DNA of 64,000 nt from positions 3,144,501 through 3,208,500 of the forward strand of contig NZ_CP078138.1 of assembly GCF_019212185.1 (NCBI RefSeq). Reading direction: 5' to 3'. The notes under the pieces are model-generated. The model made no database searches and had not been told where the DNA came from. It saw only the letters and a program-made list of their open reading frames with translations. Position numbers and translations under genes: made by a program. Below are positions 18,338 to 26,710 of the stretch, in pieces (the stretch's first letter is position 1; every line of letters begins with the position of its first letter). Origin of the DNA: Pseudomonas fluorescens. GTDB taxonomy: Bacteria > Pseudomonadota > Gammaproteobacteria > Pseudomonadales > Pseudomonadaceae.

Positions 18338-19669
18338 ATGAGTCGACAACTGAAACTGGGCGCCTTCCTCATGGCCACCGGGCACCACGTCGCGGCCTGG
18401 CGCCATCGCGATGTTCCGGCCAATGCCGGGCTGGATTTCGCCCATTACAAACGCCTGGCGCAACTGGCCGAGGCAGCAAAATTCGATGCCCTGTTCGTCG
18501 CCGACAGTGTGGCGGCGCCGACCCAGGACATCGCCAGTCGCATGGCCCGCTCCGATCACTTCGAACCGCTGACGCTGCTGTCGGCATTGAGCGCGGTGAC
18601 CGAGCGCATCGGCCTGATTGCCACGGCCACCACCAGCTACAACGAGCCGTACCACGTGGCGCGCAAGTTTGCTTCGCTGGATCACTTGTCCGGTGGGCGG
18701 GCAGGGTGGAACCTGGTGACTTCGGACAATGCCGCCGAAGCGCTGAATTTTGGCCGCGATGAACACATAGGGCACGCTGAGCGCTACAGCCGTGCCCGGG
18801 AATTCCAGCACGTGGTGACAGGGCTGTGGGACAGTTGGGAAGACGATGCGTTTGTCCGCGACAAGGCCAGCGGCAGCTATTACCACCCGGACAAGTTGCA
18901 CGTACTCAATCACGTCGGTGAGCACTTTCGCGTCAAGGGGCCGCTGAACGTGGCGCGCTCGCCACAAGGGCGACCGGTGATTGTCCAGGCCGGTTCCTCG
19001 CAAATCGGCCGCGAACTGGCGGCGCAAACCGCTGAGGTGGTCTTTACCGCGCAGACCTCACTGGCCAACGCACAGGCGTTTTATGCCGATATCAAGGGAC
19101 GCTTGAGCACATACGGGCGCAGCGCCGATGCGCTGAAGATCATGCCCGGGGTGTTTGTCGTGGTCGGGGCCAGCGAAGCGCAGGCGCAGGAGAAGTTCCA
19201 GAGCTTCCAGCAATTGGTCGAACCGGAAGTCGGCGTCGCGCTATTGGGACGCATGCTCGGCAACTTCGACCTGTCGGGCTATCCGTTGGACGGGCCGCTG
19301 CCCGACTTGCCGCTGACGGACAGTGGTCAGCAAAGTCGGCAGAAACTGCTCACCGAGCTGGCCGGTCGCGATAACCTCAGCCTCGCCGAACTGGGGCGCA
19401 GGATTGCCGGCGGTCGCGGGCATTACAGTCTGGTGGGCACTGCCGAGCAGATTGCCGATCGATTGCAGGAGTGGTTCGAACAGGGCGCGGCGGACGGCTT
19501 CAACGTGCTGGTGCCGCACCTGCCTGGCGGCCTCGAGGATTTCGCCAGCCAGGTGGTGCCTGAACTGCAGCGCCGCGGATTGTTCAGAACACAATACGAA
19601 GGCCGGACCCTGCGCGAGAACCTCGGCCTGGTTCGCCCCGCCAACCGATTTACCCAACCGTCGAACTGA
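18338..19669 (+). CDS. NtaA/SnaA/DszA-type flavin-dependent monooxygenase
   Basis: The 443-residue protein belongs to the luciferase-like monooxygenases, in the NtaA/SnaA/DszA/SoxA branch (about 430-460 residues). Branch features seen are the N-terminal LGAFLMATGHHVAAWRH, LFVADSVAAPT, the flavin/substrate segment SGGRAGWNLVTSDNAAEALNFG in pieces with the family GWNLVTS, and HFRVKGPLNVARSPQGRPV with VIVQAGSS. Such enzymes need FMNH2 from a separate reductase and oxidise chelators, dibenzothiophene sulfone, dimethyl sulfide or similar compounds. It is tightly coupled to the TonB receptor gene. No reductase lies in this operon; the nearest is at 26711. Organosulfur substrate is inference from the SsuA-like neighbour. 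Confidence 0.9.
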   Translation: MSRQLKLGAFLMATGHHVAAWRHRDVPANAGLDFAHYKRLAQLAEAAKFDALFVADSVAAPTQDIASRMARSDHFEPLTLLSALSAVTERIGLIATATTSYNEPYHVARKFASLDHLSGGRAGWNLVTSDNAAEALNFGRDEHIGHAERYSRAREFQHVVTGLWDSWEDDAFVRDKASGSYYHPDKLHVLNHVGEHFRVKGPLNVARSPQGRPVIVQAGSSQIGRELAAQTAEVVFTAQTSLANAQAFYADIKGRLSTYGRSADALKIMPGVFVVVGASEAQAQEKFQSFQQLVEPEVGVALLGRMLGNFDLSGYPLDGPLPDLPLTDSGQQSRQKLLTELAGRDNLSLAELGRRIAGGRGHYSLVGTAEQIADRLQEWFEQGAADGFNVLVPHLPGGLEDFASQVVPELQRRGLFRTQYEGRTLRENLGLVRPANRFTQPSN

Positions 19670-19688
19670 CGCGAGCAGAGGATTCAAC

Positions 19689-20726
19689 ATGACCTACACC
19701 GCCGCCGCAAACCGCTACCAATCCATCCCTTACCGTCGCGTCGGCCGCAGCGGCCTGGTGCTGCCAGCGCTGTCCCTGGGCCTGTGGCACAACTTTGGCG
19801 ACAGCACGCCAATCGACACCCAGCGCGCGTTGTTGCGTACCGCGTTCGACCTTGGCATCAACCATTTCGACCTGGCCAACAACTACGGTCCGCCCTACGG
19901 CAGCGCCGAGATCAATTTCGGCCGATTGCTGCGTGAAGATTTCAAGCAGTACCGTGATGAGCTGATTATCTCCAGCAAGGCCGGCTGGGACATGTGGCCC
20001 GGCCCCTACGGCCAGGGCGGTGGCTCGCGCAAATACGTGCTGGCCAGCCTCGACCAGAGCCTGCAACGGTTGGGTCTGGATTACGTCGATATTTTCTACT
20101 CGCACCGTTTTGATCCGGACACCCCGCTGGAAGAAACCGCCGGCGCCCTGGCGACGGCGGTGCAGCAGGGCAAGGCGCTGTACATCGGCATTTCGTCCTA
20201 TTCGGGGGTAAAGACCCGGGAGATCGCTGCGCTGCTCAAGGAATGGAAGGTGCCGCTGCTGATCCATCAACCGGCGTACAACCTGCTCAATCGCTGGGTG
20301 GAAAAAGACTTGCTGGACACCACCGAGGAGCTCGGCAGCGGGGTGATTGCCTTCACCCCGCTGGCCCAGGGGCTGCTCACTGATAAATACCTCAACGGCG
20401 TGCCGGCAGATGCGCGGGTCAATCGTCCGGGGGGCGGTTCGTTGCAGTCGTCGCACTTGAGCGAGGCCAATCTGGCCCATGTGCGGGCACTGAATCAGAT
20501 CGCCCAGCGTCGCGGCCAGAGCCTGGCACAACTGGCGCTGGCCTGGACACTGCGCGATCCACGGGTGACCTCGGCATTGATCGGCGCGAGCCGGCCGGAG
20601 CAGATCATCGAGAACGTCGGCGCCTTGGCCAATCTGACTTTCAGCGACGAGGAACTGGCCGAGATTGATCGGTTTGCCCTGGAGGGCGGGATCAATCTTT
20701 GGGAAAAGCCGTCGACGGCTGAATGA
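19689..20726 (+). CDS. YghZ-like aldo/keto reductase (L-glyceraldehyde-3-phosphate reductase type)
   Basis: From ATG 19689 the product has 345 residues, the same length as E. coli YghZ (346), and shares with it, from memory, SGLVLPALSLGLWHNFGD, HFDLANNYGPPYGSAE, LREDFKQYRDELIISSKAG and GVIAFTPLAQGLLTDKYLNG in pieces. The catalytic tetrad of the fold is visible (Asp in DLANNYG, Tyr in NNYG, Lys in SSKAG, His in YSHRFD). It reduces aldehydes with NADPH. Here it sits between a flavin monooxygenase and a binding protein, so it may reduce an aldehyde or carbonyl released by oxygenation rather than a triose phosphate. Confidence 0.88.
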   Translation: MTYTAAANRYQSIPYRRVGRSGLVLPALSLGLWHNFGDSTPIDTQRALLRTAFDLGINHFDLANNYGPPYGSAEINFGRLLREDFKQYRDELIISSKAGWDMWPGPYGQGGGSRKYVLASLDQSLQRLGLDYVDIFYSHRFDPDTPLEETAGALATAVQQGKALYIGISSYSGVKTREIAALLKEWKVPLLIHQPAYNLLNRWVEKDLLDTTEELGSGVIAFTPLAQGLLTDKYLNGVPADARVNRPGGGSLQSSHLSEANLAHVRALNQIAQRRGQSLAQLALAWTLRDPRVTSALIGASRPEQIIENVGALANLTFSDEELAEIDRFALEGGINLWEKPSTAE

Positions 20727-20773
20727 TTTTTTTATCCAGGACCCGCGAGCGGTCGTTGAACAGTGAGACAGCA

Positions 20774-21712
20774 ATGAGATTGCGCAAAGCGTTGTATACC
20801 GGCCTGGCCCTGTTCAGCCTGAGTGGTGTGGTGCTGGCGGCTGATCCCGCCAGTTTGCGGATCGGCTATCAGAAAGGCTCCATTGCCTTGATCCTGGCCA
20901 AGGAACACGGGCTGCTGGAGAAGCGTTTTCCCCAGACGACCGTGCAGTGGATCGAGTTTCCCGCGGGGCCACAGATGCTCGAAGCGATCAACGTCAATGC
21001 CCTGGACGTCGGCTCGACCGGAGACATTCCTCCCTTGTTCGCGCAAGCGGCGGGTGCCGATCTCGTTTACATCGGCGCCGAGCCGCCGAAACCCGAAGCG
21101 GAAACCATCCTGGTTCGTGCCGATAGCCCGCTCAAGGACATTGCCGACCTGAAAGGCAAGAAAGTCGCCTTCCAACGCGGCTCCAGTTCCCACAACCTGA
21201 TCCTGCGGGCACTGAACAAGGCCGGCTTGAATTATCAGGATATCCAGCCGGTCAACCTGCCACCGGCGAATGCGCGGGCCGCCTTCGAGCAGGGCAGCGT
21301 CGATGCCTGGGCAATCTGGGAGCCCTATGCCTCGCTGGCCATGAGCCAGGGCAACGTGCGGGTGTTGGCCAACGGCGCGGGGCTCCAGCTGTCCGGCCCG
21401 GTGTACACCGCACGTCGTGACTACGCGCAATCCAACCGGGCATTCATAGACGCCCTGCTGGAACAACTGACCGCCGCCGAAGCCCTGACTCGCAGCGAGC
21501 GGCAAGCCAGCCTCGACGTGGTGAAGAAATACATGGGCCTGCCCGATGAGGTGATCGTCCGCTATTTCGACAACCGCCCAGCGTCACCGATCCTGCCCAT
21601 CGACGACAGCATCGTCCAGGCGCAGCAAACCACGGCAGACCTGTTCTATCAGAACAAGCTGCTGCCCAAGCCGATCGATGTCAGCAAGGCGGTGTGGCAC
21701 AAGACGGATTGA
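20774..21712 (+). CDS. SsuA-like ABC transporter substrate-binding protein
   Basis: ATG 20774 gives 312 residues with a signal peptide (MRLRKALYTGLALFSLSGVV, cleavage near VLAAD). The mature part has SsuA/TauA features: RIGYQKGSIALILAKE, INVNALDVGSTGDIPPLFAQ in pieces with DVGSTGD, VAFQRGSSSHNLILRAL and EQGSVDAWAIWEPY. This fold captures aliphatic sulfonates, taurine or related anions in the periplasm. No cognate permease or ATPase follows, since ribBX comes next on the other strand, so the protein must work with components encoded elsewhere or deliver substrate by another route. Last gene of the TonB-receptor operon; ends 16 bases from the convergent ribBX stop. Confidence 0.88.
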   Translation: MRLRKALYTGLALFSLSGVVLAADPASLRIGYQKGSIALILAKEHGLLEKRFPQTTVQWIEFPAGPQMLEAINVNALDVGSTGDIPPLFAQAAGADLVYIGAEPPKPEAETILVRADSPLKDIADLKGKKVAFQRGSSSHNLILRALNKAGLNYQDIQPVNLPPANARAAFEQGSVDAWAIWEPYASLAMSQGNVRVLANGAGLQLSGPVYTARRDYAQSNRAFIDALLEQLTAAEALTRSERQASLDVVKKYMGLPDEVIVRYFDNRPASPILPIDDSIVQAQQTTADLFYQNKLLPKPIDVSKAVWHKTD

Positions 21713-21728
21713 TTGGGGGCATCTGCGC

Positions 21729-22838
21729 TCAGCCAGTAAACGCAATACTCTCCACCACCTCCAGGTCATACCCGGTCAACCCCGCATACTTCAGCGGCGG
21801 CCCCAGGTGGCGCAGCTTGCCCACGCCGAGGTTCTGCAGAATTTGCGCGCCGGTGCCGACTTCCGAGTAGATCCGCGACTGCGAGCGGCTGAACTGGCGG
21901 GGCGCCTGGGTCAGTTGCGGCACGCGCTCGAGCAGGGCCTGGGACGATTCGTGGTTGGCCAGCACCACCACCACGCCGCGACCTTCTTCGGCCACCCGTT
22001 GCAACGCGGCCCACAGCGTCCAGTTCGACGGGCCGCTGTATTCGGCGCCGACCAGGTCACGTAGCGGGTCGATCACATGCACCCGCACCAGGGTCGGCTC
22101 ATCGTGGCGCAGCTCACCCATGACCATTGCCATGTGGACACCGCCTTCGATGCGATCCTCATAGGTGATCAGACGAAAGGTGCCATGCACGGTAGGCAGC
22201 TCTCGTTCGCCGATGCGTTCGACCGTGTGTTCGTTGCTCAGACGGTAGTGGATCAGGTCGGCAATGGTGCCGATCTTGATCCCGTGTTTTTGCGCGAAGA
22301 TTTCCAGGTCGGGGCGGCGGGCCATGGTGCCGTCGTCGTTCATCACCTCGACAATCACCGAGGCCGGGGTGAAGCCGGCCAGGCGCGCCAGGTCGCAGCC
22401 GGCTTCGGTGTGGCCGGCGCGGGTCAGCACGCCACCTTCGCGGGCGCGCAGCGGGAAGATGTGGCCGGGCTGGACGATATCGGCGGCTGTCGCGCCGGGG
22501 GTAACGGCGGCGGCCACGGTGCGTGCGCGGTCGGCAGCGGAGATGCCGGTGGTGACCCCGGTGGCCGCTTCAATCGACACGGTGAAGGCGGTGCTGAACA
22601 CGCTGCCATTGCTCGGCACCATCTGCTCCAGGCCGAGGCGCTGGCAGTGTTCGTCGGTCAGGGTCAGGCAGATCAGGCCCCGCGCCTCACGGGCCATGAA
22701 ACTGATGGCAGCGGCGTCGCAGCAATCGGCGGCGAGCAGCAGGTCGCCTTCGTTTTCGCGGTCCTCGTCATCGACCAACAGGACCATTTTGCCGAGGCGG
22801 TAATCTTCGATGATTTCTTCGATGCTGTTGAAGGCCAT
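21729..22838 (-). CDS. ribBX: RibBX: DHBP synthase with degenerate GTP cyclohydrolase II-like domain
   Basis: ATG 22838 starts [19 protein letters not shown]; 369 residues. Residues 1-200 are a complete 3,4-dihydroxy-2-butanone-4-phosphate synthase with [11 protein letters not shown] and the [13 protein letters not shown] motif. Residues about 210-369 align in layout with GTP cyclohydrolase II but contain no cysteine, so the zinc site is absent ([13 protein letters not shown] replaces the usual Cys-rich segment). This is the RibBX type described in Proteobacteria, which supplies only the RibB activity. The gene is alone rather than in a rib operon and shares a promoter region and a GntR-type operator with the DUF1330 gene, suggesting flavin supply tied to the neighbouring flavin-dependent pathway. 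No FMN riboswitch was recognised in the 69-base leader region. Confidence 0.9.
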   Translation of the reverse strand: MAFNSIEEIIEDYRLGKMVLLVDDEDRENEGDLLLAADCCDAAAISFMAREARGLICLTLTDEHCQRLGLEQMVPSNGSVFSTAFTVSIEAATGVTTGISAADRARTVAAAVTPGATAADIVQPGHIFPLRAREGGVLTRAGHTEAGCDLARLAGFTPASVIVEVMNDDGTMARRPDLEIFAQKHGIKIGTIADLIHYRLSNEHTVERIGERELPTVHGTFRLITYEDRIEGGVHMAMVMGELRHDEPTLVRVHVIDPLRDLVGAEYSGPSNWTLWAALQRVAEEGRGVVVVLANHESSQALLERVPQLTQAPRQFSRSQSRIYSEVGTGAQILQNLGVGKLRHLGPPLKYAGLTGYDLEVVESIAFTG

Positions 22839-22871
22839 GCTGGACTCCCGGTGTTTGTAGGAAATATAGTG

Positions 22872-22887
22872 TGGTATACCATAATAC
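22872..22887. promoter_or_regulatory. GntR/FCD-type operator, copy 1
   Basis: TGGTATACCATAATAC includes the palindrome TGGTATACCA with the GTATAC core common to FCD-subfamily GntR sites. It lies midway between the divergent ribBX and DUF1330 starts (34 and 21 bases away). The same 16 bases recur at 30194-30209. The GntR gene at 23890 is the obvious candidate binder. Confidence 0.65.
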
Positions 22888-22907
22888 AAAATAACGAGGA
22901 GGTCACG

Positions 22908-23204
22908 ATGAAGGCGTACTGGATTGCCCATGTGGATGTCAGCGACAGCGATCAATACAGCCAATACACCCAACGCGCGCCCAAGGCTTTTGCCGTCTAT
23001 GGCGGACGCATGCTGGCCCGCGGCGGACGCAGTGAGGCCCTGGAAGGCCGGCCGACGCCGCAGCGCAGTGTGGTGATTGAATTTGACTCGTATGAACAGG
23101 CGCTGGCCTGTTATCACTCGGATTTGTATCAGGAGGCGAAGGGCCACCGGGAGGGTGTGGCGCGGGCGGAGGTGATTATTGTGGAGGGGGTTGCGCCGAT
23201 TTGA
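22908..23204 (+). CDS. DUF1330 family protein
   Basis: A 98-residue cytoplasmic protein preceded by a strong GAGGAGG ribosome-binding site. The start MKAYWIAHVDVSD, the middle YGGRMLARGG and VVIEFDSYEQALACYHSDLY in pieces are typical of DUF1330, a dimeric alpha-beta barrel (ferredoxin-like) fold without a firm function. It is divergent from ribBX and shares its operator, so it is probably part of the same regulon as the downstream minus-strand operon. Family members often sit in degradation gene clusters. A REPIN follows its stop. Confidence 0.85.
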   Translation: MKAYWIAHVDVSDSDQYSQYTQRAPKAFAVYGGRMLARGGRSEALEGRPTPQRSVVIEFDSYEQALACYHSDLYQEAKGHREGVARAEVIIVEGVAPI

Positions 23205-23225
23205 TAAGCACCATGCTGCGGCCCT

Positions 23226-23316
23226 CTGTAGGAGCGAGCCTGCTCGCGATGCGGTGTGACAGTCGACATTGATGTTGAATGTCAGTCAGCTATCGCGAGC
23301 AGGCTCGCTCCTACAG
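23226..23316. repeat. REPIN
   Basis: CTGTAGGAGCGAGCCTGCTC (23226-23245) and its inverted copy (ending CTCCTACAG at 23316) are separated by about 45 bases. It occupies the gap between the convergent DUF1330 and NUDIX genes. Confidence 0.85.
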
Positions 23317-23323
23317 GAGACCG

Positions 23324-23887
23324 TCAGCGGATGAAATGAATCTTCCCGCTATCGTCATTGCCGATATAGATGCCGTAGACCCCTGCCTGGCGTTCGTCGA
23401 TGTAACGTTCGAGGATCTGGCGGATGGCCGGGTAGTAGATGTCGTCCCAGGGAATATCCTCGGGGGCGAAGAATTGGTAGGCGAGGGTTTCCGGGCCGAA
23501 CTGGCCGGTGATCTCCAGGGCGATGGCGCGGAAGATGATGTACACCTCGCTGATCTGCGGCACGCTGAAGATCGAGTAGGGCGAGAGGATTTCCCCGCGC
23601 ACGCCGCTTTCTTCCCAGACCTCGCGCAACGCCGCCTGCTCGGTAGTTTCCCCGGCCTCCATGAAGCCCGCCGGCAGCGTCCAGGTGCCCGGACGTGGCG
23701 GTATGGCGCGTTGGCACAACAGGTATTTACCGTCCTGCTCGATGATGCAGCCGGCGATGATCTTCGGGTTGATGTAGTGGACGTAGCCGCAACCGCGGCA
23801 CATCAGGCGCTCGTGCGTATCGCCCGGCGGTAACTGCGACTTGAGGTCAGGGCTACCGCATTTTGGGCAAAAGCTCGGGCTGAACAT
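23324..23887 (-). CDS. Zinc-ribbon NUDIX hydrolase
   Basis: ATG 23887 gives 187 residues; a TTG at 23893 is less likely. A zinc ribbon (CPKCG at 7-11 and CRGCG at 30-34) precedes a NUDIX domain with a complete box: GFMEAGETTEQAALREVWEE in sequence, ending SGV. The layout recalls NudC-like pyrophosphatases but the protein is shorter. NUDIX enzymes split nucleotide diphosphate derivatives such as FAD, NADH, CoA or ADP-ribose; the flavin-related neighbours make a flavin or pyridine dinucleotide possible, but nothing in the sequence decides it. The start is 2 bases after the GntR stop, so it is the last gene of the minus-strand operon. Confidence 0.87.
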   Translation of the reverse strand: MFSPSFCPKCGSPDLKSQLPPGDTHERLMCRGCGYVHYINPKIIAGCIIEQDGKYLLCQRAIPPRPGTWTLPAGFMEAGETTEQAALREVWEESGVRGEILSPYSIFSVPQISEVYIIFRAIALEITGQFGPETLAYQFFAPEDIPWDDIYYPAIRQILERYIDERQAGVYGIYIGNDDSGKIHFIR

Positions 23888-23889
23888 GA

Positions 23890-24642
23890 TCAACGACCTA
23901 TGCGAGGTTCTTTCAGGGCGATGGGTTGGGTGATCGCGGGAATCGCGCCGGTTTCTTCTTGCTTGCGCTTGAGGTATTCGAGGGCGACGTTGGCGGCGGC
24001 GCGAACGTGGTCGACACAGGCCTGGTGGGCGGCCAGGGCATCACCGCTCTTGATCGCCTCGACCATGCGTTCCATTTCCTGGTTGCTGGCGCCACGGCGG
24101 TTTTCCTGGGACACCGAGGTCGCCCGCAGGTAGCTGATGCGCGCCTGCAACTGACGCAACTGGGTGGCGGCGACGTGGTTGCCGGAGCCTTCCAGCAGCA
24201 CGTCGTAGAAGCCCTGCACCGAGTCGATGACCTGCTGCAGCTCACCTTCCTTGAGCGCCTGGCGGTTTTCTTCCAGGGCTTTTTCCAGGGCCTTGATGTC
24301 CCGGGCCTTGGCACGCAGGGTGAATAGCTGGACGATCAGGCCTTCGAGCACGCAACGCAGCTCATAGATGTCGACGGCATCGGCCAGGGTGATGATCGCC
24401 ACCCGTGGACCCTTGGCGTCGGCGAACTCTACCAGGCCTTCGGATTCCAGGTGACGCAAGGCTTCACGCACCGAAGTGCGGCTCACGCCCAGGCGATCGC
24501 ACAGATCGCGCTCGACCAGGCGATCGCCTGGCAGAAGCTGGAAGTTCATGATGGCGCTTCGCAGTTTATCCAGCACGATTTCGCGCAGGGTAACGGGGTT
24601 GCGATTGACCTTGAAGCTGTCGTCGAGTGGCAGGCGTTTCAT
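23890..24642 (-). CDS. GntR-family regulator, FCD subfamily
   Basis: The 250-residue protein has an N-terminal winged helix (about 18-80: LREIVLDKLRSAIMNFQLLP, then RLVERDLCDRLGVSRTSVRE) and an FCD ligand domain (about 95-225) with the acidic and His residues expected to bind a metal and carboxylate ligand (ELRCVLEGL, FYDVLLEGSGNH, HQACVDHVRAA). It sits inside the operon between the decarboxylase-like gene and the NUDIX gene. It is the likely binder of the TGGTATACCATAATAC sites at both ends of the gene block, giving autoregulation and control by a pathway intermediate. No copy of that site precedes the gene itself. Confidence 0.92.
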   Translation of the reverse strand: MKRLPLDDSFKVNRNPVTLREIVLDKLRSAIMNFQLLPGDRLVERDLCDRLGVSRTSVREALRHLESEGLVEFADAKGPRVAIITLADAVDIYELRCVLEGLIVQLFTLRAKARDIKALEKALEENRQALKEGELQQVIDSVQGFYDVLLEGSGNHVAATQLRQLQARISYLRATSVSQENRRGASNQEMERMVEAIKSGDALAAHQACVDHVRAAANVALEYLKRKQEETGAIPAITQPIALKEPRIGR

Positions 24643-24716
24643 GGGGTACGCTCTAAAGTTGGCTGTCCCTGCACAACGGGCATCGTCCGTGGGCGTTTGG
24701 TTCAGACAGCCGAAGG

Positions 24717-25106
24717 TTAACTTGAGGCCTCGGCGTCGGCTTCGGCGAAGGCTTCACGGGCCAGCCGGAAACTGTCCACGGCCGCCGGGACGCCGCAATA
24801 AATGCCGACCTGAAGCAGAATTTCGCGTATTTGCTCACGACTCAGGCCGTTACGCAAGGCGCCGCGCACATGCAGCTTGAGTTCGTGCGGACGGTTGAGC
24901 GCCGAGATCATCGCCAGGTTGATCATGCTGCGCTCCTTGAGCGACAAGCCCTCGCGCCCCCAGACATGGCCCCAGCAGTACTCGGTGACCATTTCCTGCA
25001 GGGGACGGGTGAAGTCATCGGCGTTCTCGATGGAGCGATTGACATAGGCCTCGCCCAGTACCTGGGTGCGGATTTGCAGGCCTTTTTGGTATTTTTCGTT
25101 GCTCAT
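24717..25106 (-). CDS. Carboxymuconolactone decarboxylase family protein
   Basis: ATG 25106 gives 129 residues, the length of PcaC-type gamma-carboxymuconolactone decarboxylases, with the same order of motifs: YQKGLQIRTQVLGEAYVNRS, EMVTEYCWGHVWGREGLS, MINLAMISALNRPHELKLHV and REILLQVGIYCGVPAAVDSF in pieces. The active-site-like segment around Tyr-Cys-Gly is present. The other beta-ketoadipate genes are absent, so it probably decarboxylates or otherwise processes an intermediate of a different ring- or chain-degrading pathway. It lies between the GabD-like dehydrogenase and GntR genes on the same strand. Confidence 0.88.
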   Translation of the reverse strand: MSNEKYQKGLQIRTQVLGEAYVNRSIENADDFTRPLQEMVTEYCWGHVWGREGLSLKERSMINLAMISALNRPHELKLHVRGALRNGLSREQIREILLQVGIYCGVPAAVDSFRLAREAFAEADAEASS

Positions 25107-25141
25107 TTCAATGTCTCCCATGAATTGCGGGGTGCAAACCC

Positions 25142-25171
25142 TTGTAGGCGCCGGCAAGCCAGCCCCTACAA
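25142..25171. repeat. REP-like inverted repeat across the dehydrogenase stop codon
   Basis: TTGTAGG (25142-25148) and CCTACAA (25165-25171) bracket GCGCCGGCAAGCCAGCC. The stop codon of the GabD-like gene (25166-25168) falls inside the right arm, so the last codons lie in a hairpin that also separates this gene from the decarboxylase-like gene. Confidence 0.55.
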
Positions 25172-26617
25172 CCCACCCATCAAGGTGTATTTGATTTCCA
25201 GATAATCCTCGATCCCATACTTGGAACCTTCACGCCCCAGGCCCGAGGATTTGATCCCGCCAAACGGCGCGACTTCGGTTGAGATCAGCCCTTCGTTGAT
25301 CCCGACCATGCCGTACTCCAGCGCTTCGCTCATGCGCCAGGCGCGGCCGAGGTCGCGGGTGTAACAGTAGGCGGCGAGGCCGAATTCGGTGTCGTTGGCC
25401 ATCTGCACGGCCTCGGCTTCGCTGCCGAAACGGAACACCGCCGCCAGTGGGCCGAAGGTTTCCTGGGTGGCGACCTGCATCCGCGCGGTCACGCCTGACA
25501 GCACCGTCGGCTGGAAGAAACCATGGCCGAGTGCATGCCGTTCGCCGCCACAAAGCAGCTCGGCGCCATGGGCGAGGGCGTCCTGCACGTGCTCCTCGAC
25601 CTTGGCCACCGCGCGCTCGTTGATCAGCGGACCTTGAGTCACGCCGCTATCGAAACCGCTGCCGACCTGCAGTTGCGCGACCCGTTCCGCCAGCCGTGCT
25701 ACGAACGCATCGTGGATGCCGTCCTGCACCAGGAAGCGGTTGACGCAGACGCAGGTCTGCCCGGCGTTGCGGAACTTGGCGATCAACGCGCCTTCCACCG
25801 CACGCTCGAGATCGGCATCGTCGAAGACGATAAAGGGCGCGTTACCACCCAACTCCAGCGAGACCTTTTTCAGGGTCGGTGCGCACTGCGCCATGAGCAG
25901 TTTGCCAATCGCCGTCGAACCGGTGAACGACAGCTTGCGCACCTTCGAGCTGGCGGTGAGTTCGCCGCCGATGGCAACGGCGTCGCCGGTGATCACGTTG
26001 AAAATCCCCGGCGCAATCCCTGCCTGTTCGGCCAGCGCCGCCATGGCCAGGGCCGAGAACGGGGTTTCCGGCGCCGGCTTGACGATGCACGGGCAACCGG
26101 CGGCGAGGGCCGGGCCAGCCTTGCGGGTGATCATCGCGGCAGGGAAGTTCCACGGGGTGATCGCCGCCACGACGCCGATCGGCTCCTTGCTGACGACGAT
26201 GCGCGCATCGCCCTTGTGGCTGGGAATGGTGTCGCCATAGATGCGCTTGGCTTCTTCGGCGAACCACTCGATAAAACTCGCGGCGTAGAGGATTTCGCCC
26301 TTGGCCTCGGCCAGTGGCTTGCCTTGTTCGAGGGTGAGGATCGCGGCCAGGGCGTCGGCGTTTTCCAGCATCAGCCCGTGCCAGCGCTTGAGAATGTTGC
26401 TGCGTTCCTTGGCGGTCAGCCCACGCCAGGCCGGCCATGCCTTATTGGCCGCGTCGATGGCCAGGCGCGCGTGTTCGGCGCCGAGGTTGGGCACCCGGCC
26501 GATGAGTTCACCGTTGGCCGGATTGAAGATGTCCTGCTGCGCACCGTCGGGGGCGTCGAGCCATTGGCCGTTGATATAGGCCTGCTGGCGGAACAGGGGG
26601 GAGGCGGCTGGGTTCAT
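25166..26617 (-). CDS. GabD-like NAD(P) aldehyde dehydrogenase (succinate-semialdehyde type)
   Basis: ATG 26617 gives 483 residues, the size of GabD; the frame extends upstream without support. The catalytic Cys289 lies in NAGQTCVCVNR, the general-base Glu in SLELGGNAPFIVF and the cofactor site in WNFPAAMITRK with KPAPETP. The overall pattern (QAYINGQWLDA at the start, PFGGIKSSGLGREGSKYG-IEDYLEIKY at the end) is that of succinate-semialdehyde and glutarate-semialdehyde dehydrogenases. In this operon it would oxidise a small dicarboxylic semialdehyde produced by the upstream steps and feed it to the TCA cycle. Separated from the flavin reductase gene by a 93-base gap with a perfect hairpin. 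Confidence 0.9.
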   Translation of the reverse strand: MNPAASPLFRQQAYINGQWLDAPDGAQQDIFNPANGELIGRVPNLGAEHARLAIDAANKAWPAWRGLTAKERSNILKRWHGLMLENADALAAILTLEQGKPLAEAKGEILYAASFIEWFAEEAKRIYGDTIPSHKGDARIVVSKEPIGVVAAITPWNFPAAMITRKAGPALAAGCPCIVKPAPETPFSALAMAALAEQAGIAPGIFNVITGDAVAIGGELTASSKVRKLSFTGSTAIGKLLMAQCAPTLKKVSLELGGNAPFIVFDDADLERAVEGALIAKFRNAGQTCVCVNRFLVQDGIHDAFVARLAERVAQLQVGSGFDSGVTQGPLINERAVAKVEEHVQDALAHGAELLCGGERHALGHGFFQPTVLSGVTARMQVATQETFGPLAAVFRFGSEAEAVQMANDTEFGLAAYCYTRDLGRAWRMSEALEYGMVGINEGLISTEVAPFGGIKSSGLGREGSKYGIEDYLEIKYTLMGGL

Positions 26618-26655
26618 GCGGGCTCCTGGCAAAAATAGTGAAATCTGCACGAGTC

Positions 26656-26694
26656 CCTGTGGGAGCGGCCCGGGCGGCGTTCCGCTCCCACAGG
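26656..26694. repeat. Perfect 13-base inverted repeat between operon genes
   Basis: CCTGTGGGAGCGG (26656-26668) and CCGCTCCCACAGG (26682-26694) flank 13 bases. It is REP-related and lacks a T-run, so it may protect or process the mRNA between the flavin reductase and GabD-like genes. Confidence 0.6.
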
Positions 26695-26710
26695 AGGTGG
26701 CGGGGCCGTG

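Noticed and set aside
22839..22907. FMN riboswitch ahead of ribBX
   Set aside because: The leader region is only 69 bases and shows no RFN-like conserved helices; a GntR-type operator occupies its centre.
22839..23147. N-terminal extension of RibBX
   Set aside because: The frame stays open upstream, but it runs through the operator and the DUF1330 gene; conserved RibB sequence starts at 22838.
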